DNA of 64,000 nt from Tubiluchus corallicola (Eukaryota; Priapulida; Priapulimorpha; Priapulimorphida; Tubiluchidae): positions 124,001-188,000 of the forward strand of contig JAQGDQ010000034.1 of assembly GCA_030141605.1 (NCBI GenBank), given 5' to 3'. Shown one piece after another: positions 48,891 through 63,200 of the stretch. The position numbers and the translations under genes are program-made. Numbering within the stretch: the stretch's first letter is position 1; the number at the start of each line of letters is the position of its first letter. The notes under the pieces are model-generated. The model had not been told where the DNA came from. It searched no databases and saw only the letters and a program-made list of their open reading frames with translations.

Positions 48891-51300
48891 GATCTATGTT
48901 CAGTAAACACGGGCACACTAGTAAGAATCAATACCTGGATCAGACAAGTGATAAAATTTAGAGATATTATGGGGCACAATCTATAGGTGTAACTCTTTTA
49001 ACTCTTTGGTTCACCTGTGAGATAAAAGTCTATTCTCTTTTGTTAATCGTATGCCCTTGGATGAATTTCCTGGAGTCATTGCATTATTTGACCTGATTAA
49101 TATTTTATGCAAATATCATTTGTCTGAAGGTTGACTTGATTGAACGAAGGATCGTTACCTTACAGCAACACCACCAACAATAACAGCATCAACAATAAAA
49201 ACAGCAATAAAACAACAAAAGTAACAATGGTGACATGATGACAGCAATAGTGATGATGATGACGGTGGTGGTCGTAATCCCAACAAAAGAGCGAGTAAGA
49301 AACAAACAAACTACAACAACGATAAATGAAAGAGGAAGCGAATAAAAAACAAACAAAAACAAAAGTGCCCAACGTGTTCGAGCAGGTTATATATATTATA
49401 TTTTAATAGTACCGAACTTTTCTTGTTTCAAACTTTCTGTATAAGGAATTTCCCTTGTACCAAACTTCTTCCGTACCATTTTTACCTTGTACCATATTTA
49501 CTCGTACCAAAAATGTCCGCAAAAATTCATTAGTACCATATTTCCTCTTTACGAAAATTACGGCGTATCAAAAATTCCTAGTACCAAATTTTCCCGGTAC
49601 CAAAATTTCCTCGTACTAAAATTACCAGCACCAAACTTACTAGTACCAAATTTGCGGCGCGATACACTCAATAAGTCAGTTATTTGCTTATTTTGCACTG
49701 TCACACAAAGCATTATAATAAATAAAAACCAAAATCAGAACTATAAACAACCTTCTCATAACATTACAACACCAGTAAGATGGACAAACAAAAATCATGG
49801 TAAAAAATGTAATTATTATTCTTATTGAAAATATAGTACTGATTCGATCATCGCTACTGTAGTTTACAACTTTTGATAAACATAATGATTTTGTTTAATA
49901 AACATATCAGCAATTTTTTATCTAATTTTCATCCAAATTCAGTAAAATTATTAATCAGTCATGGTTAATAACTAGGACAAGGTTGTGCAAAAGATGCAGT
50001 CCTGAGTGACTTCATCAGCTTTTGCCTGTAAGCAGAAATAAAGTTTTAAACTGAACACTAACTTTTGTCAATATAACAGTGAATAATAGTTTATGGTTTA
50101 ACATAGTTTCATGTGTTTGAAAACATGACAAAAGCGCGTTACAAAACAAAAGCGACGGCTTTGACAGATATGGCAGAAATATATGATTTGATGCGTAATG
50201 TTTGCCATTTTCCAAGGCATTAAAACTATACGAAACAACAGCTATTAAAAATTAAATTAAGTATTACAGGTAATAGCATCATATAACAAAGAATTGTGTT
50301 AATTATCAGCAAAAACAAAAAATGCAAGTTAGCTACCACTGTTTTAATATTGTAAAAGTTCTCCATAATTAGATAACGATAAAATTTCTGTCATATTAGT
50401 TGGCTCCCTATGTACAAGCCTTGAACAACAATTTATATTTCTACAAACTAAGCATGTAGCAACACATTTTACATAAATTATTTTTTCTTGTCACGTGCTA
50501 TATTATAGATGCTGTTCAACATCAAGCATAAATAGTAAATCAACAAGAACACACAGTTTCGACGAAAGGACAATTTGATGTTTGACTCACAAAAAATTAT
50601 GGAAAACCAGTAGTGATTAACTTCCAAACATTATTTACACTTTTTACACTTTAAGCTATAACTTTTAATGCCTAAAATATTCACAACATTCAGCGTTTGC
50701 AAACCAAAAGAGATTAATGAAGATTTCTTTCGCTGATTCAAAAGCAAATGAAGTCATTTTTGCTGCTGCCTGCCTCTAAACTTTACACCATTTTTGTATT
50801 TATTGAGAATAAGATGCCTGGGTGGTTCATTTTTAAATCTTCAACTACACGTTTGCCAAGCACGATAACAAAACGTGACTTGGCTTTCAAACGTTGAGCA
50901 TTTGAATCAAAATGCAAGATATGGATATTGTACCAAATGCAGACAGTGCAGTACAATTAAAAGCAACTTGTGCACGACATTTTACGCTTAAGTTCAAGGT
51001 GATTTGCAAGCACTTGCAAATGGGGAAATGAATGGTGCACTGTCATCTTTTCTTTTCACAAAACAATATTGTCCAGCAAGGAAGATAGTATCATATTTAC
51101 ACGAGTATTTTCAGTCACTACTCTTCAATGCATTTCGTTCACTTGAAACTTGTGGATCATGAAAACGTAGTCAAACATTTTATATATTCATATTTTGTCA
51201 GTACAAACACAAGATCTTATAATGATGTCTGTGACCTCAGTATTAACTTTCAAAGAGATAATCATCATCAGAATAATCACTTCACACAATAACATATCAC
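48891..51300. other. Spacer with degenerate minisatellite
   Basis: No gene seen. 49400-49660 is a degenerate tandem repeat around GTACCAAATTT. The 3' UTR of the minus-strand QPRT gene probably reaches to an AATAAA (minus strand) at about 50797. Confidence 0.5.
49430..49655. repeat. Degenerate minisatellite, consensus near GTACCAAATTTCC
   Basis: About thirteen diverged units of 14-19 bp, each containing GTACCA or a close variant followed by an A/T-rich stretch. Confidence 0.8.
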
Positions 51301-51327
51301 AGCTCATAATTTAAGCATCTTCACTTA

Positions 51328-53006
51328 TCATGTTCTTATGTCCTGTTGCACTTTGAGTGATAAGTCCATACACGGGTAACCTTGCGTCAGTGCTCCGAGT
51401 GATATGACATCAACATTCGGACCCATGTAGTCTTCAATGTTATCTGGCGTAACACCGCCACTAGCTTCTACCAAACAGTTCGGAAACTGAACTTTAAATG
51501 CTTCAGCAGCAGAATGAAGATCCTGTGGAAAGCAATAAAAATAAACACATCATAAAGAGAAAAGTAAGCAGTGGGTGGTGGGTAAAGAAGACATGGTTGA
51601 ATAGAGCAAAAAAATTAATTTGTTAGTCATTTTGGCTAGTGAATGGCCAGTCTGTTTTTCAGTCACAGCTTGCAAGACTAGACAGTTCAAAGTTTAAATT
51701 GACTGACTGTCTGAGCTAGACACCTACTGACTGGTTGGTTGGTCCTATGCAAAAGCAGCAAAAATTTGTTTACTGAAGCAAAATTTTCATTGAAAGCTGC
51801 AGGTTTGCCAGAATATATTTCTCATTTTTTGTCAACGTTGCTTTCTGTATCACATGACCAAGTTTAAAGCACCAGAAAACACTCTTCATAAATAAAGCTT
51901 AAAAATTTGCCTCGAAATTTTGTATCACTTATATGCTGTCTTATTGCATACAGACTTGTGTTACTAGAAATACCATATAAAACTTGTAAATTAAAATCCT
52001 GTGACGGTTGTTTTATGCTCAGTCATTTTAACCATAAGTTGTTTGAAATAAGTTTAATCAATATTGGGTAAAGTTTGAAAAAACACTCAGACCACTCGCA
52101 GCGCCCTCTTCCCTAGCTAAGCAAAAGTACAAATTACTTCATCTCACTAATAAGATCAATAATCCCCACAAATTACAATTATAATTTGAAAGAAACACAC
52201 AACCGTATTTTATCTAAACATAATTATTTAACAACAGCATATAGAATGAAACATCAACATATTGTTTAGCTGAAGTGTCTGCTGTTGCCGTAAATGCTGA
52301 TATTACCGCTCAAAACACATGCAGGCACGCACGTGCACGCGCGCGCATGCACGCACGCACGCACACACACACACACACACACAGCTCCTACTAGACAAAA
52401 TATGAAAAAATTCAGAACAAGTTCACACAATTTCTCATAATAGATGAAAAAAACTAATATGAAACAGTTTTGTATAGGACTGACATAGATGGAAACATAC
52501 AAGTCTTAAACAAAAACAATAGCTACAAATACATAAATAGATTCTTCTATCACAAATGATAGTGACAGAGAAAAAACACGTTATTTAGATTTGTCTGTTG
52601 GATTTTGATATAAACATTTGGTTTTTAATTTATTAACATTATCAGGAAACGTGTTAGATCCATATAGTAACAATTTGTTTGTTCATTTAAGTTAAGAATT
52701 AAAAATTAACACATGGCAATAAGAAAAGGTAAATGTTAGTTAATAAGACTTGTCTGGTATTGTTGTATTTATTACAGTAGCCTAGGGTTGCCAGATTAGA
52801 AACTTAGAAATACCGGACACTCTTAAAATCTCTCAATCAATCAATTCAATTTTATTTTCTCAATAGCAGTTAAAATTCGTCATAATTATTTTTACATTTC
52901 GTTGCAGCTGAGAAGGAGCAGCGAAAGACCTGTTGGTCACTTGGTCAGCTGCCCCTTATTAAAAATACAAGTTTACTTACAGGCTCATGACATTTTTTTA
53001 GGTGTT

Positions 53007-53041
<35 letters not shown>

Positions 53042-56000
53042 TACTATATATATTACTATCTATATTACTCTCTATATATTACTATATAAAATTTGTATAT
53101 GCCTAACACCCAGACCAATAAGTTATGTAAAAGTAGAGACATAAGTTAAAAATGTAAAGCAAATTGCAAACAGGCAGCAAACAGGTCAATTTTCTATAAA
53201 CTTCTAGCAACACCAGTTTCCTCATTATATTTGGGTTATTCACATCAAAAGAATATGAGAAAAGAAAGTATAATTACTTATAAAGTTAGAACTAAGGCCC
53301 ATAAGAAGGTGGGAAAAACATATTTTTATTTCGAAATTTGAAAATGAACTAAATACGGAGCATTTAGATGTCCCAGAAAGGTCAGTAAGGGACAGACGAC
53401 AAAATGATCAAATGTGGGACATGTCCCGTATATAAGGGACGTCTGGCAACCTTACAGTAGCTCTACCTATTTAGTAAAAATAGAACCATCACACATGCCA
53501 AACAAACGTTACTCTACTCACCTTGGGCATCATGTTGTCAAGCATGACAATGTCGCAACCGGCAGCAGCAGCAGCCATGGCTTCTGATAAGTTCTGACAC
53601 TCTACTTCAATTTTTAAGGAGAAGCCGCAAGCTTTCCGCGCCATTTTCACTGCCTGGAAATTAAAAGTTTCCTGACAACTAAATGCACATTATTACATAA
53701 AAATTCAGTTCTTGTTTTTAACCTGTGCAATATGTTAGATTCTACGCAAGATAAAATACTGTAGTCGAGGTAAACATATGAGAAAGAAGACCTGAACTTC
53801 AAACAAATATATATATAAGGTCTTTTTGCTAGAAGTTTATGAGCAAACCCTAAAGTGTTCCAGAAAAAGTATGCCATAATACGTCCACACGAATACGGTT
53901 ACCCTGTATAATTTTAAGATAATGGCCCATTTAAGTTTCAGTGTTAAGAACTTGTTCAGTGTTCACTTTACCCCCTATAAACATATTACAAACAGACAGA
54001 AACATGCCACCAAATAACCAGATTGACATCAAAATGACAGGAACATTGTTAATTTGCATAATTTGAAGAGAAACATTGATAGGATAAGATTGCAAGATAA
54101 GGCGACCCACTTAAATTTCAACATATTAAAACTTTTTTCTTGTGCACTTTAGACTCAGTTTATTCACTTATTCCTAAATACTCTTAAAGCCAGAATTTCT
54201 GGTCAAAGATCATTGCCTCATTTTGTTTCCAAATCTGCAAATAGAATGTGAATAATTTCTACTTCTCCTCTGTACTCCTTAGATACTTGCTCCTTAACAT
54301 TTTGTAATTGATTGTCATCAATGTTTACGTGATAAACACTATTAAATCTGCTTACTTCTTCAATACTTTCTGCTGACCAAATGTGATTATCCTTTAACAT
54401 CACCATGGAAGACAAATCATATCTATGAGTGGAAACGCCACCAACTAACAAAGCGTATTTCTCAACCATTCGAAACCCGGGTGTCGTCTTCCTTGTCCCG
54501 GCTATCTCCCCATGCCAGTTTGCAGTGTGCTTCTTCCCCGCAAGGTGCCTAGCAACTGTTGCTATGCCACACGCTCGAGTGATGCAGTTCAAAGCGACCC
54601 GTTCACCAAGCAGAAGTTTTCTTGCACTTCCAGTAACTGTTGCGACCTGAAAACATAGTAAAAATTATGAACAAAATGACTGCACATCTTTGTATAAAAC
54701 GAACTACAGAAATAATACGTTAATAAAATCAATACGTCAATCTAGGGTTATTGATTTCCTTTGTCAACAAGTAAATTTCCTGTTCCTTTACATTTATATT
54801 TATTGTATGCAATGCCAGAGTGCACAACTTGCCTGTTGGAGCTGACACTAAGCTTACGACTAGCACACTAATCTAGTAATTGTTGTTGGTACCAGCCACA
54901 CACCAGAAATGTCACTAAAAAGCTTCCTGGTTTAGTGAAGCATTGGTTGTTAAAAATACATAATGAAAAAGCTCACAGTAACTTTTGGGCAGTCACTCGG
55001 TAAACTCTCTGACTAGCTCGCACTCAGTCTCCGGCAAGGCAGACTCTTGAACTGCTTTTATGTTTGGCAAACGTGGCTCAATGGAAAAATTTATCTCTCA
55101 TCACATATCTTTTGTCATTGTAATATGTTTGGAACAGTGATGTACGAAAAGTGAGTCAACTTAAAATAAACAGATGTCAAACACCAAACCTGCTGTACAG
55201 TGTTTTTTCTCACCAAAGTAATGTACTAGCAAAGGATCGTCAAAGAGAACAATTACAACAGGAACAATGCAAAATACTAATGAGAATCCTAGTGAAGAAA
55301 GAGAAAATCTTAGTATCTTTAGCATCTTAAATGCAACAATGCAACTAAATGTCACTCCAAACAAACAGCACACCTTTACTGGGAGCTCGGCAAATCCATT
55401 ATCCTGACAGAAATCTGTGCCCTCTGGATAATCCCATTCGACTTCGCAGCCGAGAGTATGAAACACTGCATTAAAAAATGGGCATCCTGCCAGAACACCT
55501 AAAATTGTAAAGCCAAATAATATTACGAGGTTGCAACTTCATTTTAGCAGCTTTTCATGTATTCACAAAGCCAAAATTACTAAACATGTTCTTGGGAGAA
55601 AATCATTGTAAACAAAATATGAATACCATAAATGATAAATGCTCTTGCTTCTACAAAACTGAGTATTATCATGGTCATAATAATTTATTATACATGATCC
55701 TATTTAAAAAAAAATTGCTTATTTATGCAGGGTGTTGTGCAACACACAAATCCACTGAACCTGAAAGACCCAGCAAGATAAAAATGCAATAAAATTAGAA
55801 CATTCTTAAGAATATATCACAAAAACAGGATATTTGATTCATGCACAAAAATAATGATTTTAACCTACTTATGTTCTATCTATAGAAGTCACCTATTCAA
55901 CTGTGCATATATTAGTACAGTTACATTTGGGCTGGCACATTACTAAACTCAATCATGAATCTAGTTGAGTGAGCTTTGGAGGTAATCTTACAAATTCTTG

Positions 56001-58204
56001 CCCATCACACTGAGCATTTTTTATGATTCTTCACTACGAAATGTGCTTTTTAGCTCTCTCTCAATTAGGTCTGGAGCCACAAGAGTTTGCTTCATAGTTC
56101 AGGCAGTTTTAAACGTTTAGGCTAAGAAATTGTTTTTAAATGATGAAAAAGAAAATGTTGTAGTAGCTTTCCACAAAATTTATATTAGGAATAATCCCAT
56201 GCCCTCAGTATAAACAACTTTTAAGTGTACTTTTTGACAAAACCATTTAAAATGCACATTGAAGTTTTTGTCTTGCTTTAATGTTAATTAATTCAACCAT
56301 TTATGAAACTTTTTGCAAATCGATATTGATTATAAATAGAGACAGTAAGAATTTGAAAGCCATTTATTTAACGACATTTCAGAAGAATATTTGGGTAATT
56401 CCCCACTAAGTTTACAATTCTAATATAAGAAATTAGTGTGTGAAGCGGATGAAGGTTAGAGTTAGGATTTTCTCACTTTTCTCTGATCACTTTCTTTAAT
56501 ACGCAATTTAAATTAATATCTTCCATCACAATAATGTTTTTAACCCTTTGTCTCTCTATCTGTCTTTATCTCTTTCCTTGCCTATACCTTCAATGTATTT
56601 TCCCATATTCTTTCTTTCTTTATACCTGGGACACTTTACACAAACATATATGCTTCTCAAGCGTCCTACTTAGATACTAGTTTTTTAAGGTTCTGATTTG
56701 ATTATACACTGTCATTCTAGCTCAAATGTATGTAATTATGTAGACCTAACAAACTTATAATCATCATCATCACCATCACCATCACCACTATCATCATCAT
56801 CATCATCATCATCATCATTATATTTAATTGTAAAGGTAAGAGCCTTTTCATTTTGTTATATTTTGCGGCAGATTTCAGTCCGAATATCATGCTACATAAA
56901 TGGTTTTGGATTACTCTACTAGCAATGTCAGCCTTTATAGCAGAGTTTCAAGTGAGAATTTCAACAGTTTCAAGGAACCACAAACTGTTCTTATCTAACA
57001 ATTTTCCTAAGAAAGGCTTTACCTCGGGATTTTTTGTAGATATCCGACCCCACTGAAAGCTGTTCTTTTGGAGAAATACCTTCTCTGAACCTCTGTTGTA
57101 CATGTCTCACTACCCTACTGCATTATCCTTGTCTCTCCAAAAAGAATTTTATCATCATTATTCATTTCCACATAGCTAGAAGGTCTAATAATTTGAGAAT
57201 ATTGTGTAAGAACTTTACAAGACAGTGGTCATCTTGAAAAATTCATTCACATAAATTTCCAGCTACATTACGACATGCACAACTTCTCTATTTATCACCA
57301 GTACCTAGTTATTTCGTTCTGCTCTTTTTTAAAAATTAACGATCCCATTTGCACAAGTAATCAAAATGTATACATGGACTAAAGTACAACAAATTCCGCA
57401 TTTAATAATGTCAATTGCAAAACTGTAAAACAGCAGCAGTGTAAATGCAGTTACACAACAACTGTGGCATTTCTACTGTAGATGCAAATGTAATTGAGTA
57501 AGATGGAACTATGAGTACAGAAAAATATTTAATTTTAAGCAAAATGAAAATGTAGAACAACTTAAGTATTATCATAGTATCATTCCGATAAATTTTTTAA
57601 CTGACAGTCGTAAGTTGGGATTTTTAAGAAAAATTCCAAATTCCAAATCACTTGTTATACCTAAAATGTTGTATTTTATGAATGACTCAGATGTTTATTT
57701 AAGAATAAGGTATGGTTGCACTTTTTGCAATCAGTATAAAAAGAAAAGTGAGAAAAGCATTTTATGAATGTGTAAGCAACTACATGTAGCATGATGCGAT
57801 GTGTATCATCTTTTGTTTTTTAATTACTAACAAAAATTATCTTTCTATTGTATTAATTATTTATGCTAAAACTGCCTTGCTGTATAACACTTTTGTACGA
57901 TTAAAAGAAAAACAGTAGCAATAGCTGACCAGGTAGAAATTACACGGCCAGGTATCAGCTCATTTAAATATACCTTCTGATTTGCAAAACAGGAAAGCTG
58001 TTTCTTGTTTATCTTTGACCACGTAACCACCATAGTCAAAACTGGATGTGTCCTCATTTAACCAATGCTCTACGCATTCCTTTAACTTAACGGGATGAAG
58101 TAAGGACGAGAAGTCAGGATCGGATGTCGCCTCAGCATCCTCAAAGTCAGTTAATCTGTTTGGAGATTTTTGCGTGTTCTTCTTCTTGGGGATATTCATG
58201 ACGT
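51328..58204 (-). CDS. QPRT: Quinolinate phosphoribosyltransferase
   Basis: Five coding exons on the minus strand: 58204-57974 (ATG at 58199, preceded by an acceptor, so a 5' UTR intron exists), 55498-55374, 54646-54356, 53653-53522 and 51522-51328. Phases join (1,0,0,0); 969 nt, 322 residues, about 25 more than human QPRT, the surplus being a basic N-terminal [15 protein letters not shown] extension. Signatures in order: [70 protein letters not shown] and MLKDNHIW. They continue with [27 protein letters not shown] and [10 protein letters not shown]. These include the conserved Arg/Lys/His/Asp residues that bind quinolinate and PRPP. The enzyme makes nicotinate mononucleotide from quinolinate in de novo NAD synthesis, in the cytosol. 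The largest intron is about 2.5 kb (55499-57973). The gene looks intact. Confidence 0.96.
51890..52165 (+). repeat. Old dispersed repeat, copy B
   Basis: Partner of 42956-43270 in the same orientation, within the last intron of the QPRT gene. Diverged and noncoding. Confidence 0.7.
52315..52384. repeat. CA/GC microsatellite
   Basis: GCACGC then CACACA repeats in the last intron of QPRT; gives a spurious cysteine/valine frame on the minus strand. Confidence 0.93.
53010..53040. repeat. TA microsatellite
   Basis: TATATA run followed by degenerate TATTACTATATA repeats to about 53090, in the last intron of QPRT. Confidence 0.9.
55500..57973 (-). other. First coding intron of QPRT
   Basis: No nested gene seen. 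Contains an ATC trinucleotide tract at 56761-56820 and otherwise AT-rich unique sequence. Confidence 0.6.
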
Positions 58205-60050
58205 CTGAAAAGAAAATGGAATTCCGTGTAAATATCTGCAGATACGAAACAGCATCAACAGCAGATATGAGAATACAATACAACTGTGCTTAATGGAATT
58301 AGTGGCATGATTTAGGCAGAAATCCTGGAAGGTTTGTTTACAATAAACTTGAGGAAGCAAAATTTTGGAGACCATAAATCCCGTAAATCATAACTAGATG
58401 AATCTAGAGTCTGACTCTGAAATTTATGCATGTACTTAGATGCATTGACCTCCTGTAGCCAAAACAAAGCTTTACAGTGTAACCACTTCCAAAGGGTTTA
58501 ATCTTATGTAACCAACACTTTGATTTTTGACTGACTTAGTCTTTTAAAACAGAGTTTTTATTTTTTATTATTGGCAGGTATTGCAAGTAATTTCAACAAG
58601 AGTAACATGCTGAGTAGCTTTAACAAGATTCAAATTAAACTTAACGAAATGTCAAAATTTCTAGACAACTGTTGTTACTTTCAAAAGTTTAAAAATAATG
58701 ACAAAAAACACACATCATGATCAAAATGTAGATTTGATGGCAATACTGCTATGTTTCAAACATGTTCAAAATTACTGTAAAATAACTATATAAATCAGTA
58801 ATAACTAACACGTGATAAAAGAGTGACTTGTCATACTGTGCATTAATATCTTTTATACAAGTATGAATCTGCGAAGAGTGATGAAAGGCCGAGACTTACT
58901 CAAAGCAAACAAATATAGTAGGCCGAGAACCTATCTCATTATAACAGATAGATGGAGATTAACTTAACTTGACTTTGTTTTAAGTATACCTAAATTTACG
59001 AAATTTGCTTTATGTTCGGTGTGGCTTATCGTTGGTTAATAATGTGAATAAACAATTTTAAAAACACATACACAGCAAACAACTTGGCTATTCGCTTCGT
59101 CAGCGAATGTTGCTGACTGTATGTTTTAAGAGTGAATCAATGAAAAAGATCCTTTTCACAACATACTGAAGAAGCGAAAAGATGGACTTAGCTTTTCTTG
59201 ATGACGGTTAGGTGGTTTACTAACGCTTACACGAAGTTGGGCAATAATTATCTATATTATCTATCAACAATTCAGATAGACTGATGTTCAAGAAACTCAA
59301 GTTGTTTACTATTTAAACAATGCACACCCTAATACAAACTAAGATAGTAATATAAATGTAGTCTAAACACAAAGCATTGAAATTTACTTTATGCCAGAGA
59401 AATTAAAACGACTGCAAATCACAAGGGAATGTAGTATATTTCAAAGTTGCAACATACTAAATTTCATACTTGGATTTAATTTCGTAATCGAACTTAAAAT
59501 CTCACTGCAAATTTTTATTTGTGTTATTGCAATACACTTCAACTGCTATTCTTCAGCAAATTAAATCACTACAAAATTTCCCCTTAAAATAGTTGGGAAT
59601 ATCTGATCCAGATAGTTTATGACAAAAATATATTAACAATCAAAAAGCCATTCATTTAACAAATCAGATCTAGTTTCATTACAAGTCTATAAACTTAATG
59701 CAACAGGACAGCCATTACTTTCAGCAGCTTGCTTAGGTACCGTATATTCATCATATTTCTACTAATCGCTCTGTTAACAATGCTAAATTGTTTAAACAGC
59801 CAACACTCTTGAGCTCTGCTCAAAAAAATCAAATTTTATGTGCAGCACATGCGACAAATTGCAAACACAATATTGGTGAAGTGATGCGTGTACGTGGAAA
59901 AAACTCGTTATTCAAGAGGTAAGTGTGCTGGTGCTCAAAGCCATTAATGTAACTATGGCCCATTCATACTGTTATGCTCATTGGACTACGCACAACATTT
60001 AAAAACAGAAATGTAAGACCTTTGAATATATACAATACTGTAACTTTTAA
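58205..60050. other. Interval between QPRT and the THAP gene
   Basis: Holds the QPRT 5' UTR intron, its first exon and promoter (not located), and the end of the THAP gene's 3' UTR. A minus-strand AATAAA at about 60053-60058 is a good candidate polyA signal for the THAP gene. No other gene seen. Confidence 0.5.
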
Positions 60051-60267
60051 TTTTTATTAAAATAAAATTACATGCAACACTGAATGAACAGTACGGGTAA
60101 AAAGTAATTTAAATTACTGAATAGCAAATTAGGTAAGCTCTGATGTGAAAATTCTGCTCCCCAAACAAAGGCAGGACAGATTTTCTTGTAGTCTAGTAAA
60201 GCTTGATCATTTGTAACTTTAATGCCCAAAATTTCGCACATTAGAAGTGTAATATATAATAACCACA

Positions 60268-63200
60268 TTAAACATCAACATGCTGTAGTACAGCCATAAA
60301 AAAGGGTGTTGCATGTTCTGCTGCACGCCATACTGAAGATGGTAGACATTGCGTACCGGAGTCACCTTGTTGCTCCGTAGGTATCGAGTGCGCTGGATGA
60401 ATGAATTTCCTTAATGTATTCATTCCTTCTTTCTGTTTCTTTGTTCTACCACTTTTTTCTGGTGTAGGTGTAGCATTTTCAACATAATACTTGGCAACTG
60501 TGGAAACACGTTCTTCACTTATACCTGCAAAACACACAAAACAATTATCCATAGGTCTTTATATTGGACAAGATGACACATATTCAGTTTACTATATCTA
60601 AAGTCATTCGAAAAACCAGAAAAAACAACATAAAAAATTAAACATTGCTTTAACAAGAAATATTGATTGTAGTATGAGAATGAACAATAAAAATGAATAT
60701 GCCATCAATAAGAATCCAGGATACAAACAGGTAATCTTACCGAAAACGGACATAAATGTGCTTTTGCAAACAGGTATCTTCTCAATCAGCTGCATGTCAT
60801 TCTCTCTGAAAAGGTGGTACTTGATTATAACATGTGGCTTTTTTATTCTATCTTTCACTTGCACTCCATCAATAGAAGAAAATTCTAACAAAACTGAAAG
60901 GGCTTTGTCCTGCTGTGCTTTGCTGGATGATCTATTGAATTCAGAATGGTTCAATTCCAAATCTTTGCTAGTAAGCAAGTTGGCACAGCAGAAATTTTGA
61001 CTGTCTTCTGCGTTATGAGGGCACGCTATTGTTGGAGATTTTGAGACTTCGCTGCATTTGAACATCATTTTTGTCCCTCGCTGCTCCTGACCATTTTCTG
61101 AAAATGTTAAATGCTTCAGTAAAGTCGTAAAAATCTATAATTACGTCCGTAGTTTAACAAAACACTTATTCCACTCATACTGTATGCAGCATTACTGCAA
61201 CAGTGATAGTAGCAGCAAAAGCACCACGGCAATAGACAAGTCCAATTTCACCTGTGCATCATAATATCATAGTCATCATAATCTACCTTGCACACAATTA
61301 TTTATGACATTAAGGAAATCCCCAAAAACTTTTTGCCTCATAGTCATCTATGTTTGTATCCAAATCTAACAACTATAGCCATTTATTTATACTTAAACGG
61401 ACATGTATAAGTTTTTTAAAATTATCTAAATAGAATCATAGATTTTGGAAAGCTGAAAACTATTTTATTATGCAAAGCTTACTATTGTTCTTGATTTTAT
61501 GGATACATTTTATGGTCAAAGTACTCATTCGAGTTTTTCATACAATGTAAGACTGTAAGTTGCGTGCAGGTGATCGACAAGTGTGCAGTACAAGCAACAT
61601 ACAAACTTCATGTAGACAGTCATATCAATATTACCACATGCACGACTTTGTATTCGTGAAAGGTTGCTTCTATCGTAACATTGCAATTTCTAATAAAACT
61701 TTTTACCAAGAAGGGCATGTCATTTAAACCAAATTGTGATTAGACAGAGTGTCACAAAGCGCACCTTAAAAAAGGAAAATATATCCATCTGCAGTAAACG
61801 TGGGTTTACACACGAAATAGAAATAATTCATAGTAACATAAAACACAGTTTTGTAACTAACATAAAACAGAGTTAAGCAAATTAATCACATAATATCAAA
61901 ATATCAATACCACTCAATAGCTGCTAAACATGATGAGAGTAAACTCAATGTCGAGTCATATACATGGCTATACCATCATTACCTCCATTATTGTACTGCC
62001 ATTATGATATGTGTGCTTGCATGCCAAAACCGTCCATAAGTTGGCACAGTTAAAACTACGTTGTGATGCTTCAAAGTAGAATGAACCAAAAATTTTGTCA
62101 AATGTCAATTTTTCGTATTTTGTAAAAACCAATGCTAAATATGTTGGGCCTTTATATTCTAGCATCAAATTATCAAGAAAATGTTCAAAAAACACTAAAA
62201 ATTTAATTTTACAACTCCTTAAAAAACTTGTAACTTCAATGTGTTCTTGCAAGGTCCATAGCAACCAACATTTGTAAGGTTTGCTAAATGTTTTGTAAAA
62301 AGGCGACAAAAAACAATGGCTAACTTTAACAGGGATTGTCTCAATGTTATGTTTTTCGGTGAGTACCCTGCATCTCAACTTCAATGTCGATTAACCCAAC
62401 TTAGAAAGAACATAGAGTGAGGAACTTGGTATCCACACGATCCAAATGACAAGGAGATTCAGGATATGTGAATAACTAGAACAAGTTAACTGCTGACTTA
62501 TGGACGATTTTGCTACGCAAATAGTTCAATATTGTTAACCACTACCTTTGATAATACCAAGATCAGTAATGAGCTCTGCAGAAACTGGAAAGTTTGCGCC
62601 TCCAGAAAATCGATTAAAGTGCTGTTTGCTATTAAAGCCAATTACAGCATCAAGAAGTTTTACATTACATATAAATAAGCTTCCAAATCAACAAACCTTC
62701 CTCAGACAGACACACATCCGCATGAATTTCAAGTACTGATGACGTTTCTGCTAAGTCTTTACCATTTTCAGAGGTTTGATCGCAGCTTTCAGTTGTCTAT
62801 ATAATTACATAACGAATAAAATGAGAAACATATTCAGAAATATATGATTTATGTTTAATTTATATGACTTATTTTACCTGACTGCAACACAAAAAAGTGA
62901 ACAAAAATAAAATGATACAAACAATTTATATTAATATGAAATATGTTTAGTCTTATAGTGATAGCAATGCCAATATGCTGAGACTGAACTGTTTCTATTT
63001 AAAGATGCAATTTAAAGTAATTTCAGACTACTACAGCTTGAGGATTCATATGTACAGAGTTATACTCTCTATCTATAGAGGCAATTTACGAAAAAACATA
63101 CTTACGAGAGAACGTAGTGCATACAAAAGATAATACACAGATAAAACAAGATGTAATTGTCTTGAATAGAAAGGGTCAATACTACTCACAGCACTATAAA

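Noticed and set aside
61968-62384. 138-codon minus-strand open frame inside the THAP gene intron
   Set aside because: No start context, splice signals, domain or repeat similarity; AT-rich introns of this size give such frames by chance.
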